DNA of 64,000 nucleotides, taken from Lates calcarifer. Lineage: Eukaryota; Chordata; Actinopteri; Centropomidae. The translations under genes were made by a program, and so were the position numbers. Shown here piece after piece: positions 45,040 through 55,800 of the stretch. How positions within the stretch are numbered: the first letter of the stretch is position 1; every line of letters begins with the position of its first letter. Below the pieces are notes generated by a model that did no database searches, was not told the DNA's origin, and saw nothing but the letters and a program-made list of their open reading frames with translations. The stretch spans positions 5,474,601 to 5,538,600 of the forward strand of contig NC_066838.1 of assembly GCF_001640805.2 (NCBI RefSeq). Direction: 5' to 3'.

Positions 45040-45283
45040 TCTCTCTCTCTCTGTGTGTGTATGCCTTTGTCAGAGTTGAAAATTGACCAAATTAAGTTTC
45101 TTTCTGTGTGTGTGTGTGTCTCCCAGGCTGCCTCTTCTACAGCCAGGTAAGAAGATAGAGAAGAGGATGTCTATCATGGCCACCTCACCTGGCACCAAAG
45201 TGCTTATGGCCACATTCTCACACAGCAACAGCCCCACTGTCATTTCCAGGAGCCTCCATAAAGTCTCTGTCGTGGCTGCATAA
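36246..45283 (+). CDS. Transglutaminase (TGM5-like), 15 exons, frame conflict in exon 3
   Basis: A calcium-dependent protein-glutamine gamma-glutamyltransferase that crosslinks proteins. Exons: 36246-36282, 36754-36948, 37794-38031, 38153-38271, 38357-38485, 38669-38846, 39802-39937, 40280-40383, 40626-40856, 41087-41125, 41608-41667, 42118-42342, 42544-42704, 43180-43319 and 45127-45283. Length is about 715 residues, like TGM5. Exon sizes 119, 129, 178 and 104 are, as I recall, the usual family sizes. The triad is complete: Cys289 (RYGQCW), His347 (NFHVW) and Asp370 (QIVDPTPQE), spaced 58 and 23 residues as in TGM2. An N-terminal beta-sandwich precedes the core and two beta-barrels follow. 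RVVCAM, CTVMR and NFHVW favour TGM5 over TGM2. The ATG at 36246 has a strong Kozak context. Oddity: with the family-like acceptor (37794) exon 3 hits a TAA at 37898-37900; an acceptor four bases on stays open. The paralog name is uncertain. Confidence 0.9.
37794..38031 (+). other. Transglutaminase exon 3 with competing acceptors and a one-base frame conflict
   Basis: Two AG acceptors lie four bases apart. Exon start 37794 gives the family-like stretch [12 protein letters not shown] then HWSATI, but it ends in TAA at 37898-37900. Exon start 37798 reads the other frame, which is open throughout and gives the family-like later part ([26 protein letters not shown]), but its first 30 or so residues are Ser/Thr/Gln-rich and unlike the family. 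Homology therefore changes frame inside the exon near 37890-37905, as expected from one inserted base or a sequence error. Confidence 0.8.
44728..44776 (+). repeat. (CA)n microsatellite
   Basis: CA dinucleotide run with a few interruptions (cagacacg) within the last transglutaminase intron. Confidence 0.92.
44918..45052 (+). repeat. (CT)n tract, about 135 bases
   Basis: Almost pure CT dinucleotides broken by a few CA steps, then a short GT run and a second GT run at 45103-45119. The open frames across it (Ser-Leu repeats) are artefacts of the repeat. Confidence 0.95.
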
Positions 45284-46266
45284 TAGGGGGCAGTCTGTCC
45301 TCTAGCTTCGCTTACCTACCACTACCTTCTGAGTACAGCTAGACCAATAACACACATTCATTTCTTCACACTGGGACATATTAAAGGTGTTTTTGTTTTT
45401 TTTTAAGTAATTACTGTATTGTATTTTTATTTTCTGTGAATACATTAAACTAATATATTTGCATCAGTGGATAGTAATCAGTCACTGAGGACTAAAATAA
45501 TACAATGCAACACTGAAATATGCTAAATTTAAATAGAAATAATGTCATAATAGGCCCTTCTGTAGGTGCAGAGGTATCAAACAGATTTCAGGTGTATGAC
45601 GCTGAACCAGTAAGTCACACCTATAAATATTTCTACAATCAAGTGGATAAGTGTACACCTCAAGATAGAGTCAAGATAATAGATATTTAGATAGCAGACA
45701 TTTTGGCACATCATAGCAGTTGCCTTATTGAGTTCCAAGTCCCTGGTATTGTGTGTGCTGGCTTCTTGCGACCCTCCCATTCACAACACTTGTTTCACTG
45801 TGGTTTTCCTGGTTTGACAAGTCAAATTACCTCATGTCACAGCGTTGCAAACAAACATGGTATATACACACAGGGAATGAGCAAGAACCAAAAGCAACAT
45901 TCAACATTTTCAACATTTTCAACATTTTCATTTTTTTCTCACTGATGCAGTAAGATGAGGTTGAAAGTTCTGGAAAAGGTATGTGGACCTTGCATTTACA
46001 GTTATTTTTGTCAAATTATTGGTTGGTAGTAGTCACATCTCTGGGTGAAACTAAAGGCAAAGTCTGATTTCTTTCTGATGTAATCAACAAGAGGTTTTAA
46101 TGGTAGCAGATCACTGTATATGCCTTCATAATGATTGCTTATATAAGAATACACTCTGTTTTTCTATTTTATTTTATTCTAAAAGTTAAAAAAAGAAAAC
46201 TGTCTGCAGACTCTTGTAAATCTTCCAAGTGATGTTTTCTGCCCTGCAGTGAGCCACATCACAGTT

Positions 46267-46696
46267 ACCTTTGACTTACTGCTTATCTGGTTAGTGAGTT
46301 GACACCAGGGCCAGACTGGAAAAGAAATTAAGTCCACTGCTTATCCCCTGAGACTTGCCCAGGAATTATTCTGACAACTGAGAATGAAAACGGTCACAAA
46401 TCTGTTATAAATATAATGATAAATAAAATGTATTTTTATATGTATATTATATGTATATTCTTTAAGTGGCCTGGTGTGACCCATGATCGCAATCACATCT
46501 CACAAAATCTTATCACACTGATCAGATAATCATATCCTGTCTTTCTTGAAAGTGAAGATTCTCACCATCCAGTGGCACACACAGTATCACAGTACATTCA
46601 GTTAGTGAGTCAGAAGCAGCTGCCTGACCTGTCAACACCCTCAGATGTACTTTGTTGCCTTTGACTTACTGCCAGTGTGGTTAGTGAGTTGACACC
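46267..46696 (+). repeat. Direct repeat pair about 390 bp apart
   Basis: CTTTGACTTACTGC plus TGGTTAGTGAGTTGACACC occurs at 46267-46306 and again at 46657-46696. The two blocks have the same order and spacing, with a few changes between them. The sequence between them shows no further obvious match. Confidence 0.75.
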
Positions 46697-46959
46697 TGTG
46701 ACCTTGTCTTACAAGTCAAAGTTACGAGAGCCAGAGAAGCTTGTGTCCTGAGGGGTTGTTTCAGTGACGATATCCCACCATTGAATGATGAATTGCCCCA
46801 AAGTCCCCAACCCAAAACCCCAAAACTTCCCATAACACAACCCAATGGCAGATTACTCAAGTGATGTCATTGAGTAATCTTTATACTTTATCAAGCTTTT
46901 CCAGAGTCTCAGAGGATACTACACCACAGGCTCCACATGACTTTGACAGGTGAAATTGG

Positions 46960-47168
46960 TGGAATGTCCCTTTACAGCTACAACAGTAAAATACTGCTTA
47001 CATATTGATGCACAATATTAATTATGTAGCTTATTATATATTTTATGTACTTTACCTTTAAAACTTCAAGTTCATTTAGCTGAAAACAGGTCTGTACTAC
47101 TTACTTCAGTATGATTTTCAGTGCAGTAATTGAGTGTTTTTACATTGCTGGAATGTCCCTTTACAGCT
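46960..47168 (-). mobile_element. MITE-like repeat, inverted copy, between 20 bp direct repeats
   Basis: The 170 bp interior (46980-47148) is the reverse complement of 47621-47794: it shares phrases such as CTACAACAGTAAAATACTG, ACATATTGATGCACA and AATTGAGTGTTTTTA. It is flanked by two identical 20-mers, TGGAATGTCCCTTTACAGCT, at 46960-46979 and 47149-47168. Confidence 0.75.
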
Positions 47169-47589
47169 CAGGTTGGCCTGTGCTGCATTGCTGTAACACA
47201 GGAACACCATCAGGTGGCAGCATTGAAGCATCCACTTGTGTGTTTTCTGTCACTCTAACTACTGAGACTGAGAAAACATAAAATAATTCTGTTTCAATGC
47301 TGAAATGCCTCATCTCTCATTCTTCTTTTTTTTATTAGATATTGTTCTGTCATTGATCCCTACCAGATCTGTGATGTTAATCTGGAAATTAGAGGACCAC
47401 AGGGACCAACTTGTGTAAATCTTTACTCCTAATCTGCCATCAGAGAAGCTAGGTGAATAACAAGAAATAAATACAGTTCAGCCCCAAAATCTTTCTAAAA
47501 AATCATTTATCGGTGCACAATGCCACATTCTCTTCTCTGTAGTATAGATCATCTGTTTTGTGCATTATTAGAATATAATGCTGAGAGAC

Positions 47590-47795
47590 CAGTGGTGGAA
47601 GAAGTATTCAGAACCAATACAGCAATATAAAAACACTCAATTACTGCATTTAAAATCATACTGAAGTAACAGTACAGACCTATTTTCAGTTAAATGAACT
47701 TATTATAATACCTTATTATAATATATATATATAATAAGCTACATAATTAATTCTGTGCATCAATATGTAAACAGTATTTTACTGTTGTAGCTGAT
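47590..47795 (+). mobile_element. MITE-like repeat starting CAGTGGTGGAAGAAGTATTC, partner of the inverted copy
   Basis: The head CAGTGGTGGAAGAAGTATTC is typical of a very common fish repeat, probably a hAT-type non-autonomous element. It continues through 'tactgcatttaaaatcatac' and an AT microsatellite near 47725-47740 to 'actgttgtagctgatt'. Together with 46980-47148 it forms a large inverted repeat with a loop of about 470 bases. Confidence 0.65.
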
Positions 47796-48942
47796 TGGGG
47801 TGGTGTTAGCTTTAACTTCTTTAGATACAGTTAGTTTAAACCAGGACTTTGGAAGCAACTGGAGGGAGAAAATTAATGGGACAGGAACAAAAAAAAGACA
47901 ATTCTGCAACAATAAATTGGGTCCAGACTTCTCTCTAATCTTTACTTTCCACTGTTTTTCAAACAGTTCAAATTAAACTTTTGGAGGAGAAATGTCTTTG
48001 TTGGGACAACCCACAGACATGTGAGGGAGGACGAAGAACCCCATGCGGCTTTTTAAGCAGTCACAAGCCAAAACAATTTAATATTTAACACTGTGTTGTT
48101 TTTTATCAGCAGTTTTTTGTCATGATAATTACTGTACCTTTCACCACTGATCTTCTATATTTTGTAGAGTGAGCACAATGTCTTAAAAATGCAATTACTT
48201 GTCGCAGAGACATTTACCATCAGTTAACCCCAACCCTCCAATGATCCAGTATCAGTTTCCAGAAGCAGGTTCCCTAATGTGAGAGAAGCTTCATTTCTAG
48301 TACAACGTTTTCCTAACCTTATCCCTCTTCTATGGTGAGGGAGGCATCGATGGAGATTGAAAAGCCATTTTGTTGTTGGAGAAACACTGAAAGAGAAGCT
48401 GGCTCACTGTGAGAGACCAACATATTCTGCCCTCTGTTCAGAAATAGGCTCATCAGACAACCTGTGGAACCATACACAGCAAACTCCGAAAAAGGCACTT
48501 AACTGCACATTTCACCCTTTTCTCTGTCAATATAATGGCCTTATAAATGGGATAATATAGAAATTCTCAGGTCTGTATAAAGGTTTTTGATTTCAGGGAG
48601 TTCTGAGAGGTTCAGAGATACTTTACAGTGAGATTGGGCCCTTACTTAGTGTCTGTGCAGTTTACAGACGAGGATTGTTTTAACCTGAAGGATTCCAGTC
48701 TGACGTGTGTGTAGAACAGCTTGTGATCCCACCTCTGTGTCAGGGAGATTGAAGCAGAGGCGTTGGCAGACGGAGACGATAATCAGACTCCACGCTCGCT
48801 GATTTTCAGACAAATTAAATGTCAGGGGAAAGCAGGGAGCGGGACCGCTGGGCTGCTTTGAAAAGCTGAGGCTATCATAAATTATTAATGGCTCCCCGTC
48901 ACGGCCTACCTCTCGTCATCCCTTGCTGTTTTCAGCTATCCC

Positions 48943-49375
48943 CTGCTTCATCCATCCCTCCCTCCCGGCTCCTCCATGTTGATCACACTTCGTTCCTCAC
49001 TTTCTTCTTCCTCTTCAGACTCTTTCTCACGTTTTTTAAAAATCTCTATCCTTCCTTCCTCCTCTGTGCCAATCACCTTCTCTTTTCTACCCTCCTTCCT
49101 TCCTCCTGTCTTCAGTCCATATCTATCTTCTCTCCCTCCTTCTTTCCCTCCTCCCTGCCTCCTTTTTGACTTCACTGATTTTCCTCCCTCCCATCCATCT
49201 GCTCTTCATTAACTGTTCCCTCCTTCATCTCGATCACCTTTTGAGTATCCTCTTTTCATCCCTCCTTCCTTTTCATTGTCTTGCTCTCCATCCTCCCTCT
49301 TTTCATCCCTTCGTCCTTCTTACCTGCTGTTTCTTCACTGTTTTTCCTCATCCCTTCATCCTCTGCCCTCTCCTG
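48943..49375 (+). repeat. Polypyrimidine (TCC/TTCC-rich) tract
   Basis: About 430 bases in which the plus strand is overwhelmingly C and T, with recurring TTCCTTCCTCC, CTCCCTCC and CCCTCCTT motifs and few purines. The Ser/Pro/Phe-rich open frames are composition artefacts. Confidence 0.85.
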
Positions 49376-50339
49376 CTCACTAAGTTAGCCAACAAATTCG
49401 TCCATACTTTGTGCAGGAGTTACAGTAAACTTTGACAAGTTGTGAAGACCCACAGGTTTTTGGATGAAGATTTTGTCACGACTATTTCAGCCCATGAGAC
49501 TATTGGAGGCTTATTTTAGATGTTACAGACCAGTGGTGATTAGTTACCTGTGTGTGGCTACAGGCAGACAGCTAACATACAGTACTTTCCATAGCTAAGG
49601 GACCTTGCAGCCTATATTTTCTATCAGCCTCAGGCTTTAGAGAGTCCAACTTACATTGTAATAGACAGAAAGAAAGAAAAGAAAAAACTCTGCTTCTTTG
49701 TAGGGCCCCTTTACGGAGTTTTGGAACTCACAATTTTGAATGATTTGAAACTGTCTTGAAACTGAACTGCTGTCACTTATGAATCCCATTATTTTAATGG
49801 GTGATTTAAAAAAATTAATTATTTTTTAACGGGGTTTTTATAGCAAGTAACTTCTATTAGAGGATGGGAGGATCAGGAAGAAGCTGGAGTTAAATTCAAG
49901 TGTATTGCATAGAACACAAAATAGACTAATTTTTTACAGTTAATTTCATGCTGAGGTTATATTAAAATGCTTAAAAAGTTAAGACAAATTCATTAGTATC
50001 TATTAAGCTTGCTGACTCTGAATATAGCTTTGTTGCAGGTGATGTGCAACACATCTACTGACCAATCACCACTGATATAAACCAAAACTTTGGCCATAAG
50101 CAAACAAAACTGAACCAGTATTAACTAGCTCTGTTAACTGTGGGATTTATTATCCACTTACAAGTGTGTTCATGTGAAATAAATATACATGGATAAGTTC
50201 AGCTATAGCGGCAGCAGAAAGTCATATGCACTAAGGTAAAAAGCTGTAAAAACACTAGAAATATTAAAAGTATTATATAATAAATATTAAATATTAAAGT
50301 AAGGTTCAGGCTACAAATAAGTGGGGAATTATTATATTG

Positions 50340-50345
<6 letters not shown>

Positions 50346-50371
<26 letters not shown>

Positions 50372-50372
50372 A
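50346..50372 (+). repeat. (GT)n microsatellite
   Basis: Perfect GT run about 140 bases upstream of the orphan exon candidate. Confidence 0.9.
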
Positions 50373-50511
50373 CAAACATACAGCTTTATAGTGACAGCAA
50401 TGACTGCTCCCAAGGGAGTAATTCATCATGTCACATCATTTCTGTGGAAAGTTTGTTTTCCATTTTTGACGTGCTCTGTGCTGCTAATCCACTCCCCTCT
50501 CTGTCTTGCAG

Positions 50512-50653
50512 CCTGCGAAGCAGAAGTTTGTAAACTTCCTGCTGCAAGTCAACAAGCGAAGGAGCAGATTGATAGATGGGCATTTGATGGATTTTACTGA
50601 GCAGATGGAACAGCTGCAAAGCCCTGAAGTGGCCGTCCATCCTCAAACTCATG
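50512..50653 (+). CDS. Orphan exon candidate, unrecognised product
   Basis: An acceptor with a good pyrimidine tract (ctctgtcttgcag, ending 50511) and a consensus donor (CAT/gtgagtg, at 50654) bound a 142-base segment. Only one plus-strand frame is open: PAKQKFVNFLLQVNKRRSR..., then GHLMDFTEQMEQLQ, ending in VHPQTH. The peptide looks soluble, basic then acidic, and perhaps helical. The other two frames have stops. I do not recognise the protein and find no adjoining exon. It could be an exon of a gene with long introns, a noncoding RNA exon or chance. A minus-strand open frame also overlaps it (50431-50652), without clear splice signals. Confidence 0.35.
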
Positions 50654-51439
50654 TGAGTGAACTGAGACAGGATTTGTAATGGGCCTGTTCACCAGATTTA
50701 GAGCTAGAGCTTGATGTGTTTTGGTAGAAGAAAAAATCCAAAACAGAAAAGATTCATTCAAGAATCAATGGGCAAAAAAATGCACATGATCAAATATTAT
50801 TTGAAAGCGCAGGCCTCCTCATCACAGCAGATAACATATGAGAGAATTCTGGTCAAAATGCTCCAAGCTATCGAATGGGCAAGGAGATAATTCTTTACTG
50901 TATTGTAATGGTCTATAACTGCTTGTAACACTCTCGTCCCCCCCCCAACACACACACACACAAGTATACACCTCGACCAGCAACCCCAGCGAGTGGCAAT
51001 AAAGGCGGCGCTGATAATTATGATAATGAATCTAGCTTCTGTCTGCCGTCTATTGTCACCTGGTAATGAGTTTGTCCCGAAGGTCACTGGTGTAATAGCT
51101 CATTAGCAGCGCTGGCTAAGGCTGCTTTGTGATGTAGCCCACAATTGCCGGAGGTGCACTGGTCAGCCAGGCTATTTGTTTGCTGTAGCAGCTGAACTGC
51201 CACTTGACTGGCCCGTCTTTCACCATTGATCAGTGTGGGTTTCATTACCACTGAGGGACAATGAGGCTGTGTGTTCCTGTGTGATTGTGAGTGCCTGCAC
51301 ACACGTGAATGGAAATCTCTATATTATATTATATACATGTGTGAAGGTCTTTTTTTTTGGTTGTTGTTTGTGTGTGTGTGTGTATGCTCATGTGTGCATG
51401 AGCAAGAAGATGTGTGTACACTACATATAAGGAAACAAC

Positions 51440-51690
51440 ACATTTTAGAAATATTCATGATATTTCTGAACAGTGTTTCAGAAAATACAATATTTGAGAG
51501 ACAACAGCATCTCCTAAAATAACTTTCAGCAATCACATGCATTAGAATATACAACATTATAGAAAAGACATTTTAGAAAAACATTTCAGAAACATGACAT
51601 TTTAAAAAACATGACTAAAGAAAACACAACATTACAGAAAACCTAACATCTCAGAGAACACAAGGCGTTTCAGGAAATCCAATCATATGA
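51440..51690 (+). repeat. Degenerate minisatellite based on ACATTTCAGAAAACA
   Basis: Successive diverged units of about 15-18 bases: 'acattttagaaa', 'gtttcagaaaatacaa', 'acattatagaaaag', 'acattttagaaaa', 'acatttcagaaac', 'acattacagaaaacc', 'acatctcagagaac'. The spacing is uneven, so this is an old, decayed tandem array. Confidence 0.7.
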
Positions 51691-52640
51691 CAGAAATATT
51701 TCATTTGTAAATTGCTGTTATGTTTTGCACTTCAGGGCCACCGTAATTTTGGCCTGTTTCTCTATCCTGAGTGTATGTGTAAGAATGTGTGAGTGTGTTC
51801 CAATATGACCAATATTCACTAGCCCAGCACTGCCTCATTAGCTCAGTGCAGATGGATGTCCCCGGTCACTGCATTTTCCCGTAGACAAACTCTTGCCATT
51901 GCTGCCTATGGGGCATCCTAATATAAATGAATTGGCCCCAGCAGGTTCTTGCACAGGCACTTGGCAGCCCACCGATAACACATTTTCTCTCTAATGTAGG
52001 CCTTATAATTCAGCCTGGGACCCATATGACAAATCCATCCTCATTCTGGGACCAAGACTCATGAAAACATATCGCTAATTTTACCATAGAAGCATAGGTC
52101 ATTTTAAGCTTCTTCATATTTTATATCCAGTGAACAGAAGACAGGGACTTCAATGAAATCTTGTGAAATGTAATAAAATGTCAGTATTATGGTCATAGTT
52201 CTGGATCTGAAATGAATCAGAGGCTTAGTGTTGCTGGTTGCCTGCAGGAAAAATAAAATTCTAACAGAGCAACTGAGTGATTAGAGTTACAGAGCACATT
52301 CAGGCAGGGTTATTCTATGACCTGACACAACAACACTATTCATGTGTCAGTCACTCACAACCTCTTTATTCATTAGTACATAGCTTTGCATAAATTCAGT
52401 GGAATAGTCATGCCAATGGCTGCTAACCACATTGTGAGGTGGTACTCAGGCGCAGTGGTAAGGCTAACATAACATTACCATGGTAGTTTTGAAAGCTATA
52501 ATGTTAACATTCATTAATTAGCTCTAAACACAAAGTACAGCTGAGGCTAATAGGAAGGTCTTTAGTTTTGCCAGTATTTATTCCAAAGTATTGAAGAAAA
52601 AAAAAAACTGACCTGATGATGTTGCTTTATAAAAAGTTAT

Positions 52641-52855
52641 GGTCTTCACCAAATTAATGGCAATCTATTCAAAAGTTGTTGAGACATTTCACAAAACACA
52701 ATCTCAATCTGTCAAACTCACTGTTGTGCTAGAGGAAAAGTTGGAAATCTCTGAAGTCATGAGGGTATATCATCTGGGAGCCATGAATTTCTCCTCAAAA
52801 TTTTGTGTTAATTTGTCAAGAAGATATTGAGCTATTTCACAGGATAATTGAAAAC
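52641..52855 (-). mobile_element. Dispersed repeat relic, copy 2, opposite orientation
   Basis: Contains 'aatggcaatctattcaaaag', 'ttgttgagacatttcac', 'tgtgctagaggaaaagt' and 'atctgggagccatgaattt'. These are diverged forms of the fish repeat seen at 35570-35740, read on the other strand. The internal order of phrases repeats once, as is usual for this family. Confidence 0.6.
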
Positions 52856-55800
52856 TGTTACCTGCTGTTGGTGCTACAGGGATAAGGCAGGGGACCAACA
52901 TGTATTCTCAGGTGATGAGGCAAAAAGGAAAAAAAAAGGACTGATGATTGTCATGCTGCCCAGTAGTTATTAAGAAACAAGAAACTTGTAACACATCATG
53001 TCGTCTGTGCCACAAGTTTTTTTTCCCATGGAAACCAATTAAAAAAGCAAATGCACAGGCTTTTATAAGAAGCCTGCAGGTTAAGGGTCTTTTTTCATAA
53101 TATCACTCTGAGGGAATGTGTTAATGTGTGGTCCAACAGAAGATACCCGGCTCTCCTTATGTGCCAACACCAAATTTGATGGAAAAAAAGATTATACCTC
53201 CCATAAAAGTCAGGGAAATTGGATTGCAGTCAGCCATTTTGCAACCAGAATATGTGTCATAGTTTAATGAGTCAGTCAGCCATTTTGGCTTTTGGAGACA
53301 TGACTTAATCAGTCAATTAGAGCGGCGGTTGATTAATATGACTGGACTGGGAACAACCTCAGCCAAGAGAGAAATGGGCCGGTGAATGAATAATCACTGC
53401 CGGAGTGCTGGAGCACTGCTGCGTGAGTTATAATCATCAAAGATTAAAGGGGAAATAAACTCAAATTTTAAATATGGTCCTGGCTCTCAGCTTCTGAGGA
53501 TGATGATCCATGGGCAATTTTTCTGAATGAGTGGAGAAGGAAAGAAGTTGAAAGACAGTTATTTGCCAATTGAACAATAATGATACCTCTGGGGCTATAA
53601 GGAACAAAATAATGAATAAAACAGGACTGGCTGTAATTCTTTACGCTCTCCTTCTACACTTCCAAAAGGCTGTGCAGCTCTTATGTGAAAGAAAACTGAA
53701 CTGTATGTTTTAAGAATCAATATTTTATGAGAGAGTAATTTTCATTTCCACTTCAGCTCCTTTTTGGTCATTTTTGAACCAGGATATATCATCATTGAGC
53801 TACTGTTTTGGAAAGTGCTATTAGACTATCAAAGCTGATTGATTACAGAGGCAGCAATGCTGGAAATTCAATAACTAAAATTTAATACCAGAACTTTAGT
53901 CCAACCTCTTCACCTTTCAAAAAAGTTATTGTATATAGTGCTGAAATTGTATCCATTGCTTCTCTGTGTGAACTGGAGTCATTTAAGGAGCAGTGCTAAA
54001 ACAATTATTTCAGTCTGCTGTTTCTGTTCTACTAATATAAACTAGAAGAAGTTAGCATCAAACCATGATGTTCATATTCTACAGTCATACTGATGCCATG
54101 TAAGCCACACTGCATACACTGTGAATAAAAGACGTGAGAAAGGAAAGAAGTGACTACAGTTGTTGTGTGGACCAAATATTGCTTCAGCAAGCCTTGCAGT
54201 GCACGAGTAATTTCTTAATCTCAAACCTTTAACACCTACACAGATGTTTCTATTCCTGTCACTTGGCGTCAGCATCAGAGCTGAACTGCCATTATATTCA
54301 CTCAGCTGTCTTTTCTCTGAGACAGTTTTTGGTGCATGTTGCATGAAAATAGCCACGGGGACATATCTCAATGAAGGCTTCTTGTAATGACAGGTCACTA
54401 AATGATGCCTCAGACATGTGTTAAAATGTCTTTCCCTTTTCGTCCAGGCTGGTGTCTGTATCTCTCAAAGTAGCTTGAAAGAGCTATTTTTACATTTTTG
54501 CTATTGCTACAAAGCTAACATTAGCATTAACAGCTATTTACTTATTGGTCTAGAAAAAAAAGTTGTGAGTTCAGCATCAAACATAATTCTTTTACTCGTT
54601 AAAAGCAGTGGAAAGCAACGACTGTGTTAACTCTTGTTTTGTCTCTATTTCTATCACTTCTTTTCCTCTACTGATTTAGCCCGTCTCATTACTTTCCAAT
54701 AGCGAGTCACTGTCAAGTAACTCTGCTCAGAGGGCATATTATAAACTCTTGTATTGTAAATGCAACAATGGCAAGCAACCATCACTACCACCCACTCCAA
54801 GCAAGGAACTACATTTGGTGGTGGGGAAAAATCTAATAGTTAATGTGTGCCATGATGTTATCACAGATATCTTGGTTTGGTGCTAGGTCTCCCAGGTATC
54901 AAGCCTATAATGTCAGTTTACAGACAAATTGTAAAGATAATGAATCAGCAAGGACATAGCACAAGTAGACCTTTTCATGGGAGACATTTTGATACATCAT
55001 AGTAGAGAAGCACATATGTGAATATTAAAATTAATGCCTGCCGTATTGTTCAAGCTTGCTCATACTGTCATGACTCACACAGATACTTGAATAGAACAGA
55101 GCTTCTGTTAATGTTTTTAATAACAACTGTGCTTCTCCTAATATGACAAGTCAAAATGTCAAATCTGACTGTTTGAAATTTTAAAAGCTTTACCAGAGAT
55201 GGTTGCTGCAAATTAGCTTCAACGAGACACCACATATATTGTATCTATCATTACCTCTTATGATAAAATGTTTAGACGCTATGGTTCACCAACACAAGTG
55301 TTTTCACTTGTTTTTACTGATTAGACTGTGTGGGCGTGTACAGACTGTTTGACTGACATCTTCCTCATCTCTAACCCCATTCACACCTTCACTGTGAGCA
55401 GAGGACCAATCAGAATCCTCAAAACACTTGTGTGGTTGTGCGGGTCTGATCATTAATTGAGGGTAAAGTAACTGAAGCTCTGTAATGGACACATTGTATC
55501 AAATACAAATGAAATGAAACAAATGGAATTTGTAATTTTTTGTATATTTTTGTGGCTTTCTAAAAAACAGGGAGATGTGTTTAAGCTGGAAGGAGACTGG
55601 AAATCTAGTCTCTTGACTGGCTACACAGAGAGAGAGACCCAGATGGAGAACACAACTTACCTTAGTAGTGATTTTGCTATAGCTGTATATCTGTCCAAAG
55701 TGACCCTAGACCCATCCCTTTTCCCTCCTCTGGCTGCCCCTTCACCTGGAAGTATTTGGCAATAAGCTGCACATATAAAGGCCACATGCTTAAACATACA

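Larger units (their letters stand above)
43320..45126 (+). other. Repeat-rich last intron of the transglutaminase gene
   Basis: A 1.8 kb intron with no exon candidate seen. It contains CA repeats at 44728-44776 and a CT tract of about 135 bases ending about 75 bases before the last acceptor. Confidence 0.7.
45284..50511. other. Spacer after the transglutaminase gene
   Basis: The transglutaminase 3' UTR probably ends after ATTAAA at 45444-45449. Beyond that are a TTCAACATTTT triplet repeat (45899-45930), a pair of 40 bp direct repeats (46267-46306, 46657-46696), an inverted repeat pair (46960-47795), a polypyrimidine tract (48943-49375) and a TG repeat (50346-50372). I see no gene in it. Confidence 0.6.

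Noticed and set aside
44790..45150. Ser/Leu-repeat open frames
   Set aside because: They are translations of a CT microsatellite within an intron.
48888..49435. Phe/Ser/Pro-rich open frames
   Set aside because: They are low-complexity products of the polypyrimidine tract, with no splice or family evidence.
50431..50652. Minus-strand 73-codon open frame over the orphan exon
   Set aside because: It lacks clear flanking splice sites on that strand, while the plus-strand frame has both.
55514..55765. 83-codon open frame (GDVFKLEGDWKSSLL...)
   Set aside because: No recognised family, no convincing donor and no partner exon. The length is within chance for this much sequence.
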